Positions 33,764 to 44,794 of a stretch of 64,000 nt of DNA are shown here, piece by piece. A program made the translations under genes and the position numbers. Positions within the stretch are counted from its first letter, which is position 1. Each line of letters opens with the position of its first letter. Origin of the DNA: Floccularia luteovirens (lineage: Eukaryota > Basidiomycota > Agaricomycetes > Agaricales > Squamanitaceae); assembly GCA_009739215.1 (NCBI GenBank), contig VSJF01000012.1:372001-436000 (forward strand). The letters are read 5' to 3'. The notes below the pieces were generated by a model, which made no database searches, was not told the DNA's origin, and saw nothing but the letters and a program-made list of their open reading frames with translations.

Positions 33764-35061
33764 CTAACGGACTTTACAAACTACCCATCGCCCTTCGACC
33801 CCATCCTTTCGCCTGACATGCCCTAGAGGAACTTGTTCTGCTAACCACTGCTCTGGGTCTGTATCGAAGTCATCGACGACAGCTGATTTCAAGCATAATG
33901 AGCGCACGAGCCAAGATTTCGTATCATCCTGATTTGAGTTGCACGATAATTCACGATACGCGGATCGAATTACGCTCCATGAAGTCTCCCGTACTTTATT
34001 TCGCAAGGAATCGACAAGCACCAAAACAGAACGTTTACCAAGGTCTGCATTGCCTTCTTCTGACATAGAAATAGGGACAGTTATGTTTGGGGAGAGATCT
34101 CCGCCTCCGAATACCTCTAGCACTTGTGGTCGCTGTGAAAAATATTCGAATTTCGTGTAATTCCCAGTCCTGAGATATGACGACAAAGACTTGATCCACT
34201 TCCTAGAAGGCGAATTCATGGGGAATAGGGCTTTTGGGATTGAATCCAAGTACTGGCTGATAAATGCTCTGAGAAGGATATGCTGCGATGAGATGATGAA
34301 GGAGGGAGACAATAATGCTTAGGTGGCAGCGATCTCCTGTAAGATTTGGTTCGGTTGAATTAGAATAGAAATCTGGCACGAATTGTGGTATTATGGAGTT
34401 CAGATGTCGGGGCAAGTTGAATAATGCCGCTAGGAACAGAGATGTTTCATATACTGCCATAATGATTTATGTGATTGTAGCACTTGATAAATATAGAGTA
34501 GAACGGACCTTCAAATGCAAATGTGTCCTTTCTGTTTGAAGATGAGACCCCTTCACGTAGTTTTCCTGGTATGGATTTTGAGATGCGGCTATAGAAAACC
34601 TGCATGACCATGGTCCTTACTGAGTAAAATAAGAACATTCTCTCGTCTTTGTGTCGCCTCGGACTCTGACCCACTAGTTGAATGCCATGGATGATGAGTA
34701 AATACATCATTGAGCTAGATGGACTTTGTAAAACTATTTCCGGATGAGAAACACTGAGTGTAACTCGCCTTCTCTTGTATAAACTCTCTATATTCCTCCT
34801 GGACTTTATAATCTTTCAATCTATAAGACTATAGTCTATCACAGAAATGCAAAACATGGTTTCCAAAATGTCAACTCACGTATCTCCATCTCTCTCCAAC
34901 CCACTACTACGACTGACAGACGCAATCAACTCCATCCGCCTTTTTGGTGGAGCATTGTGTCCTAGCCCTCGCCCTGGAGGTATTTTGCCACGAGTGTTGT
35001 TTGAACCTCCCCGTCCACGCGATCTAGTAGGTGGCATACTACGCTGCTTAGTAGTTGACAT
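33764..35061 (-). CDS. SAC3/GANP-like PCI protein (probable), frame change near 34252
   Basis: Probable member of the SAC3/GANP family (mRNA export, spindle or transcription-coupled complexes). Reading from 35061: MSTTKQRSMPPTRSRGRGG, basic Gly/Arg-rich, exon to 34880 with a GTGAGT donor; next exon from 34820 (LKDYKVQEEYREFIQE); then a segment with RRHKDERMFLFYS; then AVYETSLFLAALFNLPRHLN, HHLIAAYPSQSIYQ, YLDSIPKALFPMNSPSRKW, LSSYLRTGNYTKFEYFSQRP, SLRNKVRETSWSVIRSAYREL, KSWLVRSLCLKS and RRKDGVEGRWVVCKVR before the stop at 33764. The frame moves by one base inside the codons around 34252 (between SIYQ and YLDS) with no room for an intron, so this copy carries an indel or the sequence has an error. 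Family assignment rests on remembered similarity of the C-terminal part only. Confidence 0.5.
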
Positions 35062-35402
35062 TTTGGAAATGCTCAAAGCGTTGATGTTGTTTGTTTTCGG
35101 AATTATGAACGTCTTCATGAATACACGATCACCTGTGCACCCCTAATCTGGCCTGCCTGCTATAACTGCGACAATTGAATGACTTGTAGAAATTTTTTGG
35201 AAGACATGTAAATTTGTGAGGATATATCACATCCCCTGCAAATATACATGTTGTCTACTGGTGTTCAATCCTCTCACATTTCTATAAAGCCAAACTCATG
35301 TTGTTTGATGCCAAACTGTTGATTGACTGGGACAAGATACACCGCCGATGAAAATTTAATTTACTTCATCTCTCCTTCTGTAGACCTATCACATACCCAC
35401 TA

Positions 35403-36478
35403 ATGAATGGACATAGCGTTTCAGTCTCGGCCATTAGATCTCAAGAGGTACCTCTTCGGACAGGTCCACCAACCAAAGAAGAGTTATTGGTACACTATCC
35501 TGCTAGATTTACATGGAATCAACTGAAGACTTTTGTCAACTCTGGGTGTGCTCGTGTCTACAATCAACTGATTGTATTTTTACTCAATGATGTGAATATA
35601 GTGATCTTGGTCTTCTCAAGCGCGACAAAAAACTCCAAGTACGATACGATGCATGGGCAGTTGGTATCGTTGCAAAGTACGGATCGATGGGTAAGAACTT
35701 TATTATATATGTTCTATCTTCTCACAAATTGACATCACAAGTCGTTGAACAGTAAACTACTTGTTGGAACATCGTTTGCAGTGGGGGAAACCCGATACGT
35801 TATCGCTACTGAAATCGACACTCGATGACGAACGATCAGATGAGCAGATAATTAACGTGGCTTCGGGTGGTGACCATATGCCTATACTATCTGACGATGC
35901 CCCCAAATACTTCAAAAGTGATGTACCTCCAGAATACATAAGTATTATCCAGAACGACTGGCCATATTCTGGTCAGTGTCTTCCATTTCCTTCCTATCAT
36001 TCCTACACTGACGAACCCTTAGTGCCTCCTGATGTCGAGCATTCCTTGATCTGGACCAGGATTCCAATCTTCCATCCGGACATCGTTGCAGAATCGATCA
36101 AAAGCCGCATTGAGCAGGATGGCGTTTGGGGCTTTACAGGAAACTTATCACCACCACCTTCACCCTTGAATCTTCACTCCTGTCTCCCAGCCCTAGCTGA
36201 TTGGGGTATCACTTTTGCTACGATGATCAAGTCAGAGAAAGGGACTGAGGAAGAAGAAGAATTAGTCCGTCGGGTCGGAGAGGAAGTGAATAAGTTTGTG
36301 ATAAATCGTTGGTCAGAAAAAGAATGGGAGACGGCTTGGTTTGTGAACCCTCCGGTAAGCAATAATAGATCATTGTGATTCATAAAAGGCTCATGGATTT
36401 TTTATATGTTGCCAGAGACTGCAGAGTGTTCCAGGATTGGCACATGTGCACGTCTTTGCTCGTAGAAAGACAGCTTAA
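35403..36478 (+). CDS. DUF3605 family protein (intact)
   Basis: Fungal protein of unknown function, recognised as DUF3605 by DWPYSVPPDVEHSLIWTRIP, WETAWFVNPP and the C-terminal VPGLAHVHVFARRK. Exons 35403-35545, 35602-35690, 35753-35971, 36023-36354 and 36416-36478 join in frame to 281 residues (start MNGHSVSVSAIRSQEVPLR). Early motif: LGLLKRDKKLQVRYDAW, AKYGS, NYLLEHRLQWGKP. It has a degraded counterpart in opposite orientation at about 52900-53540, as part of the large inverted repeat. Confidence 0.75.
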
Positions 36479-37745
36479 AAATCAGTATATCATATTACAT
36501 TTTGATTAGACACCTCTTGAGGTAACAGAAATCTAGTCTTTACATCAAATTTTCTTGCTATCTTTGGGACAGAAAGAATAGAACACCTAAAGGATGTACA
36601 ACGAACGATAGAATATATATTAGAAACCTATGTCGTTTTAAAGAAACAACAGAATAAATAAACTGTATAATTAATGGTCTAATACTTTGATACTAGAAAG
36701 ATAGTATATATAGTCATATAGTAAAGAAAACAATTGACACAATCAAAAATCATAATCCGTTATATTATGACGTAATCCTATTCCTGCTGATAAAGAAACT
36801 CCTTAGTCAACATTTAAGCCTACTCTGTCGTTGGATATCAAATTGCATTACAACGTTTCGACACCGAAACTGCTGCAGAAATTCCCCCGGCGCTCCCAAA
36901 AGGATTCCTCGAAGGAAGAGGTTTGTTTGACGAAGGCTGGGAAAATGTGTTGGCACTTGAGCTTGAGACGTCAACTCAGCAACTGTTCATCAAGACACAT
37001 GCTTTTCTTTGATTGGGAATTTAAATGTTCCCGCAGTGGTCGAATAATTATACACCATGCGGTGTGTAGACAAGTCCTTCGTCACACCTCCCTAACAGTA
37101 TACCGGCCACCGACAGAACAAGACGGGAAGGTTCGTTCGCCGCAGAAAGCTATTCACAACAACACGACGAAGTATCCGGGATTCCGTTCTGTGAGTTAGT
37201 GATATGCACTCCGAGCATGATTATAGATTGAAATATTTATGCATTTGCCCATACAGGTTTGAGATTAGACTTGTATCGATAATCACAATATAGTTTTTTT
37301 TTGATCAACCGGATAACCTGAACTGTCAAGAATTTCGATTCGAATTCTCCAAGCAATTAACCTGTGACCCGGACAGCTTGGGGTGAAGATTCCTTCAAAT
37401 ATCCATGTCCATTTCCATACACAACCAGATATATATTTTCAGATCGTATAACTTGCTCAGTTTGTTGCATTCCGCATTGGAGAAAAACATCCTTCTTTTT
37501 GTAATTGTGATACAAGAGCCCCAATACATATATTGGAACCTATACCCGTTATAGTCACATTCATGGGCGCCTTGGAAGACCAACCCCTCGTCGAACTTGA
37601 CATGTGACAATGATGGTGAGAGCCGCCCAGTGATTGTACTTTGTTCTTGACCTCTTACCATTGACACGGTACTTCCTGCCTCAAACAACTCATTGTCCTA
37701 ATACTCCAGAGACTGTGAACTATACCTTCATCCAAAGCCAATCGC
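36479..37745. other. AT-rich gap before NLR4
   Basis: 36480-36800 is strongly AT-rich with no frame. A 122-codon open frame at 36831-37199 (+) shows no domain and is not called. 37331-37745 is shared with the right repeat arm and is the NLR4 upstream region. Confidence 0.4.
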
Positions 37746-40228
37746 ATGACAAATGCCACCCTAAATGGGACAAAACAAGTCCTCGATATTTCAAGGGACT
37801 TACTAGGCTTATGTCCCATCCCAGGCTTTCCAGGGGCTGCCTCCGTGCTATCCACTCTTATTGACATGATACTAGTGAGTTTTCAGCATTGTACCATTGT
37901 GGTTGTGTTTACTGACCCGAACGATTAGAAAGTGAGAGGAAACAAGGAAACAAGGAAAGACCTAGCAAAGAAAATAGAAGAACTCGCGTCAATCCTAGAG
38001 AGGACAATGAAACAAGCCAGCTATGTGCCAGAAACAGATGATGGAGCACGACGCCGATTGGCAACTTCACCAGAGCTAGAGAAGAGAGTATCAACGCTCA
38101 AAAGGTTGGTCACGATTGTAGCTGGTATCCGTTTTACCTATTTCATTGGCATATACAGTGATCTGGAAGATCTAGCGAATCAAGCGGAAGAACTTACAGA
38201 AGGATTGGTGCTTGGATTTCTCCTAAGCAAAAGCAATGCGGACATATTATCAAATATCGGGATTAGAATTGCAGATGCGACTAGAAAGTTTTCTGTATGT
38301 ATACATTCTTATCATATAGCCCACTTATAACCTTAGCTATATCATATAGCTTGAGGGTGATATAACAATCGAACTCCTTGTCAACGGGATTGTAGACACT
38401 CAAATGCACGACCGTGAGTTTAATTCTTTTGTTGTAATAATTGACATTTTGCTCATTATAAATACCCTTGCAGGCGACGAAAGGACTTTGGAACTACTCG
38501 CACCCGTCAATGCTGGGTACTCCTCTGGCTTGAATCCGACAACATCAGGGACACTGCCAGGCACCAGAACTGCGCTTCTCGAAGACCTTACACAGTGGAC
38601 CCTCAGACCACACTCAGACCAAGACAAATCTTTTATATTCGTCATTAGCGGTGGCCCTGGAACCGGAAAATCGACCATCGCACGTGAAATGGCCGAGAGA
38701 TTGGAGAAGGATGGTGCACTCGGCGCCTCTTTCTTTTTTGTTCGTGGTGCCGAAAAGTTAAACACGACTACACATGTCCTGAGAACAATCGCTTGCCAAT
38801 TGGCACGCAACCAGACCAGCCTTTATCACCATATAACAGCAGCAGCTCGACATTACACTGGAAGAGGGAAACAGGGCGAACAACTGCAAGTAGACCTTGA
38901 AGATCTCATCATTAAACCATTAAAAAATGTCAGCTCGTTACTGTGGCCGACCCAGGTGGGGTACAGGTGTGGGACATTGTGGTTGGCAAGGTGTTGAAGG
39001 GGAGGACGACAGTTCCTGCAATCTTGGAAAAGTACGGGCTGACGATATCCAAAGATGCCAGACGCGCGGTAGACCAGATATTCGGAGAAAAACTTCGAGT
39101 TTGGGACATTGAATGCGAGGATGGTAGGATTCTCAACGAATTGCCTGTAAAATTTCCAGTGTATTCAGCTGTGTTTTTACACGACGACACACAAATTGTG
39201 TTTTGTGGGCAAGACACAGTGATTTACGTGTGGGACTTGCAATCGGACCAGTGCACTCCCAAAGTCGAATTATATTCTAGAATCACTCCGATGGGCGAAG
39301 CCTGCCATTTTTGGCATGGCACTATCCCAAAACCGGACAAACTCTCACCTCGTCCACTTTTGATCGAATCCACCTGGTCAACACGAAATCGTGGAATTCA
39401 CTTGGTTCGATCCAAGGCTACTTTCATTTCAGTGCATCATTCTCTCCCGATGATCGCCGCCTCCTGACCTCAAGTCGTACAATCGATATGTTGGACTTGA
39501 CTTCCGTATCTGCACCAAAACCACCAACCGTAATACATGAATCAGCTATATGCTCAGTAACTGTTTCCTTGGACGGTGAACGTGTAGCTGCTGTATCTCG
39601 TGGGGCATTCAGTATCTGGTCTCTCAAATCTGCATCGCTATTCTGCACTGTTCAAGCAACTTTAATTAGCGACATTGCGTTTTCTCCTGACAGACAAAAG
39701 ATTGTAGTTCGTGAAATTGGCAATATTTGCATATGGGACATTACGACAACTCGGCCTACTTTGACGCAAAGGATACTTAACCTATACAGTTCCACCAGTG
39801 CTATCACATGGTCCCCCAATGGACATTGGATTGCTTGTGCAGTACTAGGTCCAGATTCGACTCCAAGGCTCGGTGTATTCGATGCAGTGACAGGTGAACT
39901 CGTGAGATATCTGGTGTTCAACCATCAGGAAACGCTTCAGGATGTGGAGTTTTCATATGACTGCACCATGTTATATGTGTGTAGTGGCACAGAAGAAGTA
40001 ATATTCAAGTGGAAGGAAGGGATTCAAGTCAACCTCGAGCAGCATCGGTGGGAAACAGAACTAGACCGGACGAAGAAGATCCACAAAGATGCATGGATTA
40101 TACGCGAGAGCGATGAGAAGAGGTTATGTTGGGTACAACAGTCAGATACGTCATGCATTGCGCGGTGGGGCAATTATTATGTTGTGGGTCAAGATTCAGG
40201 CCGGCTGGATATTTTGCACATTGAGTAA
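37746..40228 (+). pseudogene. NLR4: internally deleted NACHT-WD40 gene (left arm)
   Basis: Divergent NLR subfamily: start MTNATLNGTKQVLDIS, CPIPGFPGAASVLSTL. Exons 37746-37874, 37929-38104, 38159-38294, 38350-38413, 38474 onward. Walker A GGPGTGKSTIA near 38650. At about 38930 the NACHT coding sequence (IIKPLKNV) jumps straight into the middle of the WD40 array (VADPGGVQVWDIVVG), deleting some 1.7 kb that holds Walker B, the helical region, the domain-joining intron and the first WD40 repeats. The junction is out of frame (stop at 38997). There is a further +1 shift near 39298 (GGGCGAAGCC) and a premature TAA (40226-40228) where NLR5 has GAA. A truncated product of the N-terminal domain plus the Walker A half of NACHT, about 340 residues, remains possible. 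Confidence 0.85.
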
Positions 40229-40399
40229 AGTTCTGTAGACGCGCCAGATAGTTCATAGATTATTGTAATTTCCAATCGTTTTTGGGTATCACAAGATAAC
40301 GTACTTATCACTAATATACACCAAGTTTCTTATGAATCTGAAACTTCATACTACGGACCTTTGGTTATGAGAATGGGAAATTGTTGATAATGTACCATT

Positions 40400-40725
40400 G
40401 GATGACGCACGCATTGCGTTGACCTATGACACGTTCGACTGTGTATCATCTGGAATGTCTTTTATGTCACTGGGAAAATCCTCATGTAGTGCGATGAGTT
40501 GTGTGGCAGTCCTGGGACATTCACCAAGGACAATCTTCATTTATTTGCTCATGGATGCCCTTGGATTTAAATGTACTGTTGCTCGATGTGTTCTACAACT
40601 GTAGACTGTCGATTTATGGCAGTTCTTGTCGACCCACTTGGGGAGAGTGATCTTACGAATTATTGGAACGATCCAATCGATAGGTAACAAGAGTGAATGA
40701 TGGAACACGGGAGGACCTACCTGAG
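40400..40725 (+). repeat. Conserved 3'-flank element of NLR copies (copy 2) plus NLR exon-2-like relic
   Basis: Core GCATTGCGTTGACCTATG, then ACGTTCGACT, shared with the regions after NLR3 and NLR5; here a 17-base insertion interrupts the open frame. At about 40660-40725 the string ACACGGGAGGACCTA, preceded by GAACGATC, resembles the start of NLR exon 2 (REDLA) and may be another NLR stump. Confidence 0.5.
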
Positions 40726-40811
40726 GAAATATTATATTTTCACTGGCTTCAGATCACGTGGAAAGGAAATCATTCAACTCATTTCAATTAGATTTTTCCG
40801 AGTCTTGAATC

Positions 40812-41353
40812 ATGTCCGGAAAAGACATAACTGAAGTGCCACCTTCTATCCCACCACCTCCATCCCCACTTCCACCTCCGACAGGAAATACTCTCCATGA
40901 CTCTTTACAGGTAAGATAGCCTATTAACAACCCATTTTTCCTATATCGAACTTGGAGCTGGTAGAGCGCGAAGCATATAACCGAGTTACCATGCGGCCGG
41001 AATAGTTTGCTTACTGGGATAGGGAGCGGTTTCGCTGTAGGGGTGATGCGTGGATTAACTGCTGGTATGTGGAAATGCATACATAGCTAGAAACGTTGCC
41101 AACTTGACGTTTTATGTGGTAGGACCTATGATTGCGGGTAATTGGGCTGTGGCGACGGCATGTATAGTTTCGCTTGGTTCATGGTATGTTGTTTGTTACT
41201 TCAATTTTGCATCTTATGAACTTATTGCATCTTTGAACTCTTAGGCATATATGTCAGAAACGACTGAGTGATGAGAGGACCAAGGTACAACAGATTATCG
41301 AAAGCATACCCCGAAGAAGGGTGAAGGAAACTGATAGTCAACCAACTGGTTAA
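40812..41353 (+). CDS. COX20: Cytochrome c oxidase assembly protein COX20
   Basis: Mitochondrial inner-membrane chaperone for Cox2 maturation. Four exons, 40812-40910, 40965-41064, 41123-41183 and 41245-41353, join in frame. Start MSGKDITEVPPSIPPPP; family core TELPCGRNSLLTGIGSG with the first membrane helix (FAVGVMRGL), second helix GNWAVATACIVSLGSW, then HICQKRLSDERTKVQQ, the basic/helical tail typical of Cox20/FAM36A. The acceptor of exon 2 could be at 40964 or 40973. It lies within the spacer of the inverted repeat and is undamaged. Confidence 0.8.
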
Positions 41354-41426
41354 TCCTCACGAAATTTCAAGTTACTGTATATACAACTATTACCATAATC
41401 TGGTTCGTACATATACATATCAACCA

Positions 41427-42044
41427 TTAACTGTACTCCTCTGCCCATACATCCTTATTCCAATTCTCTACGAGTTCTGGATAGCCCTAGGTTTTGATTG
41501 GCAAGTGTAAATGACAGTAATTGATCTCATTTGCCTACCTTGTACTTGGTCTGGAACCGAGAAAAGCCATCTCTGAGTACGAAAATATCTTGAGGAGTTT
41601 CTTGACCTTCTAACACATGCTTACGGGTTTCCTCATAGATCTAGTCTTTGTTGAACTTTGTACCAAAGTGAGGATAACTCATTTAACATACACGAGCTGC
41701 TTTGGGACCTCTATGGATATGTAATTTAGCTCTTGGAGCCAGATCAGTTCGATAGTTGATTGCAACGCACCGTATTTGTGACAAAGAACAGTGAAAAACA
41801 ACGAGAGGGACATCTTTAGCATCCTTGACGAGGCTATCTACACCCGTAAGGAACTCTCTTGAAGGTTGATTCAAACTATTCTTTATGTTCCCTCCTGCAT
41901 AGTCGTCATCGCGCACATCGACAACCAGAAAGTCCTTCTTGGGTTCCTTGCCGCTTTTCATAAGTTCTGCTAGTTCCTGCAATTCCCATAAGATATGAAG
42001 AGATAAGACCGATTAAGTCATACATCATCTGTCATGTACTTCAT
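41427..42044 (-). CDS. Rhodanese-fold phosphatase / arsenate reductase (Ibp1/Ych1/Arr2-like)
   Basis: Small Cdc25-type protein. Start 42044 (MKYMTDD), exon 2 ELAELMKSGKEPKKD, VVDVRDDDYAGGNIKNS, FLTGVDSLVKDAKDVP, catalytic loop HCSLSQIR, i.e. Cys-x5-Arg. After the intron: GPKAAR, YEETRKHVLEGQETPQDIF, LRDGFSRFQTKYK, and the final exon GYPELVENWNKDVWAEEYS, stop at 41427. The active-site loop is one residue type longer than sulfur-transferring rhodaneses and fits phosphatase or arsenate reductase activity; which of the two cannot be told from sequence. Confidence 0.85.
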
Positions 42045-42247
42045 TGTGGTGGAGGTAATGGCTTAGTCCTGAGTATAAGTTAGTTCTAAGATGATCCACT
42101 AAATCATGTGCAAGTATCGCATCGGAGTTGATCAGACCATCAGTTTATCAACAAAACAAGAAAATATGGTATACGCATTATGGTACCAGGTAAATATATT
42201 ATATATAAGGGCATAACATTAAAAGTTAGTGTATATAGCAGTATATT

Positions 42248-44021
42248 CTACACCCAAGTTTTGCGCTGTCCGAGGTGGTATCGATACAAGTCCTCATCAC
42301 TGGCAGCCCATAAGCTCGTGAGACCTTTTTCGTTGGTGGTTTGCATGGCTACAATCGGGCTGTCGAATACTGCAAGGAAAGGATTATCTTGAGCAGTTTT
42401 CTCTATAGTGACGTTCGGGGGAATGATTGTGGATGGAACCGGAAATGGGGGAGGATACAAAGAAGCACCGGACCGTAACGACCACCCGCGAATACGACAA
42501 TCTTCTCCGGCTGCAAATAAAAAGTCTTGATCATGGTCGACAGATAACCCCTACAGAACAGTTAATCAAGTAAAAGTAAGCATATAAATATTAGGCTATA
42601 CCAATCTACGAATGTAGGTATTATGATGTCCTTCAAACGTAACAGTGGGAGTTCCGCGGGAGAAACGCATGTCATAAGTCGCGAGCTATTCATATCAGCT
42701 TTGTGTTAAGCGGATTATCGGAGAAACTTACCAGTCCGTTCATCTGACTCACTAATAATTGGGTATCCTTTATGATTTCTAAGTGTAAAACGGAACTTCG
42801 CTGTTGATTTCTAAAACGATCATTGAAGAGCTTTTGACCAAATGTCGTTTCCGTGCGCATATCAAACCTGTCAATAGAACCATTTCTAGCGCCAGTATAT
42901 ACCAGGCTCTGAATGAAAGGAATTAGAATATCTATTCTTCATCAAGTTCCTGACACGAACATCTTTTTGCACCAACGAGAAAACGTCACTATGAGTAGTC
43001 AAAAATCGGATCGGCGGTGCAGTCTCTATATCCGACAGATATACAGCCTTTTCGTTGGCACCTATCAGAAGGATCAGAGTTAGTTGCAGATTGGATGTCA
43101 AATAATTTGTCAGGACTACCTAGAACCAAAGTTTTATCTTGCAGGCTTGATGTCCAGATATCATGACAATTCTTGAGACCCAAGAGATACGACATTCTGT
43201 CAAAAATCGATATCAGATTCGTATTACTCTAGGAACGTTGAGTGACAAACCCGATAGAATCCAAGTCATGAACAGATATCTTTGCACAGGAAGATTGGCC
43301 AAAGCATGTCGCTCTTAATGATGACGTCATCATTTCAAGTTGTGGAAGGTCTAAATATAACATACACGCGTCTTGAGCCGGATATGCAGATGGAAGATAT
43401 CTGGTAAGGTGGTAAGTACAGTGGTACAAGGGGTTATAGAACACTAACTTCAGATGAAGGTTGTAGGTTTTGTTCTGCCATCCAATATTGCAAAGCATCG
43501 CAGTGGTCTGGATCATCTGGTGTTGAGCAAGAGTAAATCCATCCTTGATCGTCACCGATGAACCGTCGACATTGATCATTCAAAGTCGTTGACTATTCAT
43601 TTATAAATGGAATTGCAGCACCTTCATGTGTGAAGTTTACATACGCAAAACGCTGTGATGCGACCAAAAGTTGGGACGTGAGAATGTGTCAAATGGGACG
43701 TTGTCGCGTAATGAGTTGATAATATTTCGCTGTAGACAGTGTTTCGAATGAGCGTTTGAACGTGTGATGATACGTACATACTGACTGGGCATCTTTTTCT
43801 CTGTATGGTCTTCTGCGAAGTTGTGCGCATAGATTCAATGGAAGACCTAGATTCCGTTCTTTCCCACATTTGCTTGGCAGATTAGGTGATCGCGTGGAGG
43901 ACAGATATAAAGAGCGCGGACTCTTTATCTGCGGTGAAGGTGGCGCCTTTGGCCTGGAAGACTCTGGAAAATATCTATTCTTATTTTCATCCCAGTAAAA
44001 ACCAGGCAGGTTAAGGGGCAT
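42248..44021 (-). CDS. WD40 protein, DCAF4-like
   Basis: Start 44021: MPLNLPGFYWDENKNRYFP, the N-terminal signature of DCAF4/WDR21, a substrate adaptor for CUL4-DDB1 ubiquitin ligases. It is followed by a Ser/Pro-rich basic stretch, RNIINSLRDNVPFDTFSRP after the first intron, then weak WD repeats: GANEKAVYLSDIE, GARNGSIDRFDMRTETTFG, VLHLEIIKDTQLLVSQMNG, ATYDMRFSRG with the DxR motif used for DDB1 binding in this class, GLSVDHDQDFLFAAGEDCRI, RGWSLRSGASLYPPP, and ends LWAASDEDLYRYHLG before the stop at 42248. About eight introns. No lesion seen. Confidence 0.7.
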
Positions 44022-44794
44022 GGTCGGGGGTTAGGGAATCAATAGGTGTATTTTGAGACCTGAGTTTTGTTTAACTTACAGGATGGATAAATACACAACA
44101 CCATGAGCAAACAACTGAACGCTGTTGATGGTGATTAGGTACATAGTAGACAGTTACTCTAGGAGTTACTCTGAAATTCTGTCTTCTGTGGAGCCCCATA
44201 GAGAACTCTGGTCTGCCCATCTTACGTGCACAAAGTATCATTAGCGTCTTGTCATGGATACTTTCTTTAGTTATCTACGTGAAAAGGGATTTTCCGGTCC
44301 TTGCATGATGTTGCCAAGATACATTAATATTTTACTTACGATATTATCAGATGAAGATTGCAACGAGCAATCAGGCCCAGGGCTTATGGTTTTGGACGGG
44401 TAAGGAATATTGATGACTTGATTTTAAGCGAGAAACGGGTTGAGAAGGCCACATCAAGTTCACAGGGATAAGGGTGTAACATGACTAGTACACGTATAAG
44501 ATGCTGATGGATATTACCCATACTCCTGACAGTTGTTGTGGTTGCCAAGCAGGTGAAGTAGGTAACATAGATTAAGGGACGTTAGAGTTTGTACGTCGAT
44601 GCCGAACTCCAAACAGATACAGATGCCATGTTTTTTTTCTGCTCCTAACGTTTGCGCCATCATCACCAGCGGCGATTTCGCTGATCCATCAGTCATACAA
44701 ACCCTCAACAACTCCATTTTTCTATTTGTTTTTCGATATCCAATAAGTCTTTCTCATTATATCCTTCTCTGAGCATAACTCGTGCGACTTTGTC
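44022..44794. other. Divergent upstream region, DCAF4-like / RA-PH gene
   Basis: 773 bases without a supported gene; two minus-strand frames at 44514-44932 overlap the RA-PH start and look like shadows. Confidence 0.4.

Larger units (their letters stand above)
35640..40725 (+). repeat. Left arm of large inverted repeat
   Basis: Reads the same as the reverse complement of about 49475-53540. Matching landmarks: GTTGCAAAGTACGGATC (35669 versus near 53513), the VPPDVEHSLIW codons, GAGTGTTCCAGGATT (36427), GACCCGGACAGC (37366), the whole truncated NLR, and the downstream blocks TATGACACGTTCGACT and CCCACTTGGG. Segment 36443-37330 is absent from the right arm. Identity is near perfect over NLR exons 1-3 (132 identical residues) and falls toward both ends. 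Confidence 0.8.

Noticed and set aside
34847..35146. 99-codon plus-strand frame
   Set aside because: Antisense to the first exon of the SAC3-like gene, whose Gly/Arg-rich codons explain the Pro-rich mirror.
36831..37199. 122-codon plus-strand open frame in the AT-rich gap
   Set aside because: No motif, no splice context and odd composition; it lies in a segment missing from the right repeat arm, and nothing supports a gene.
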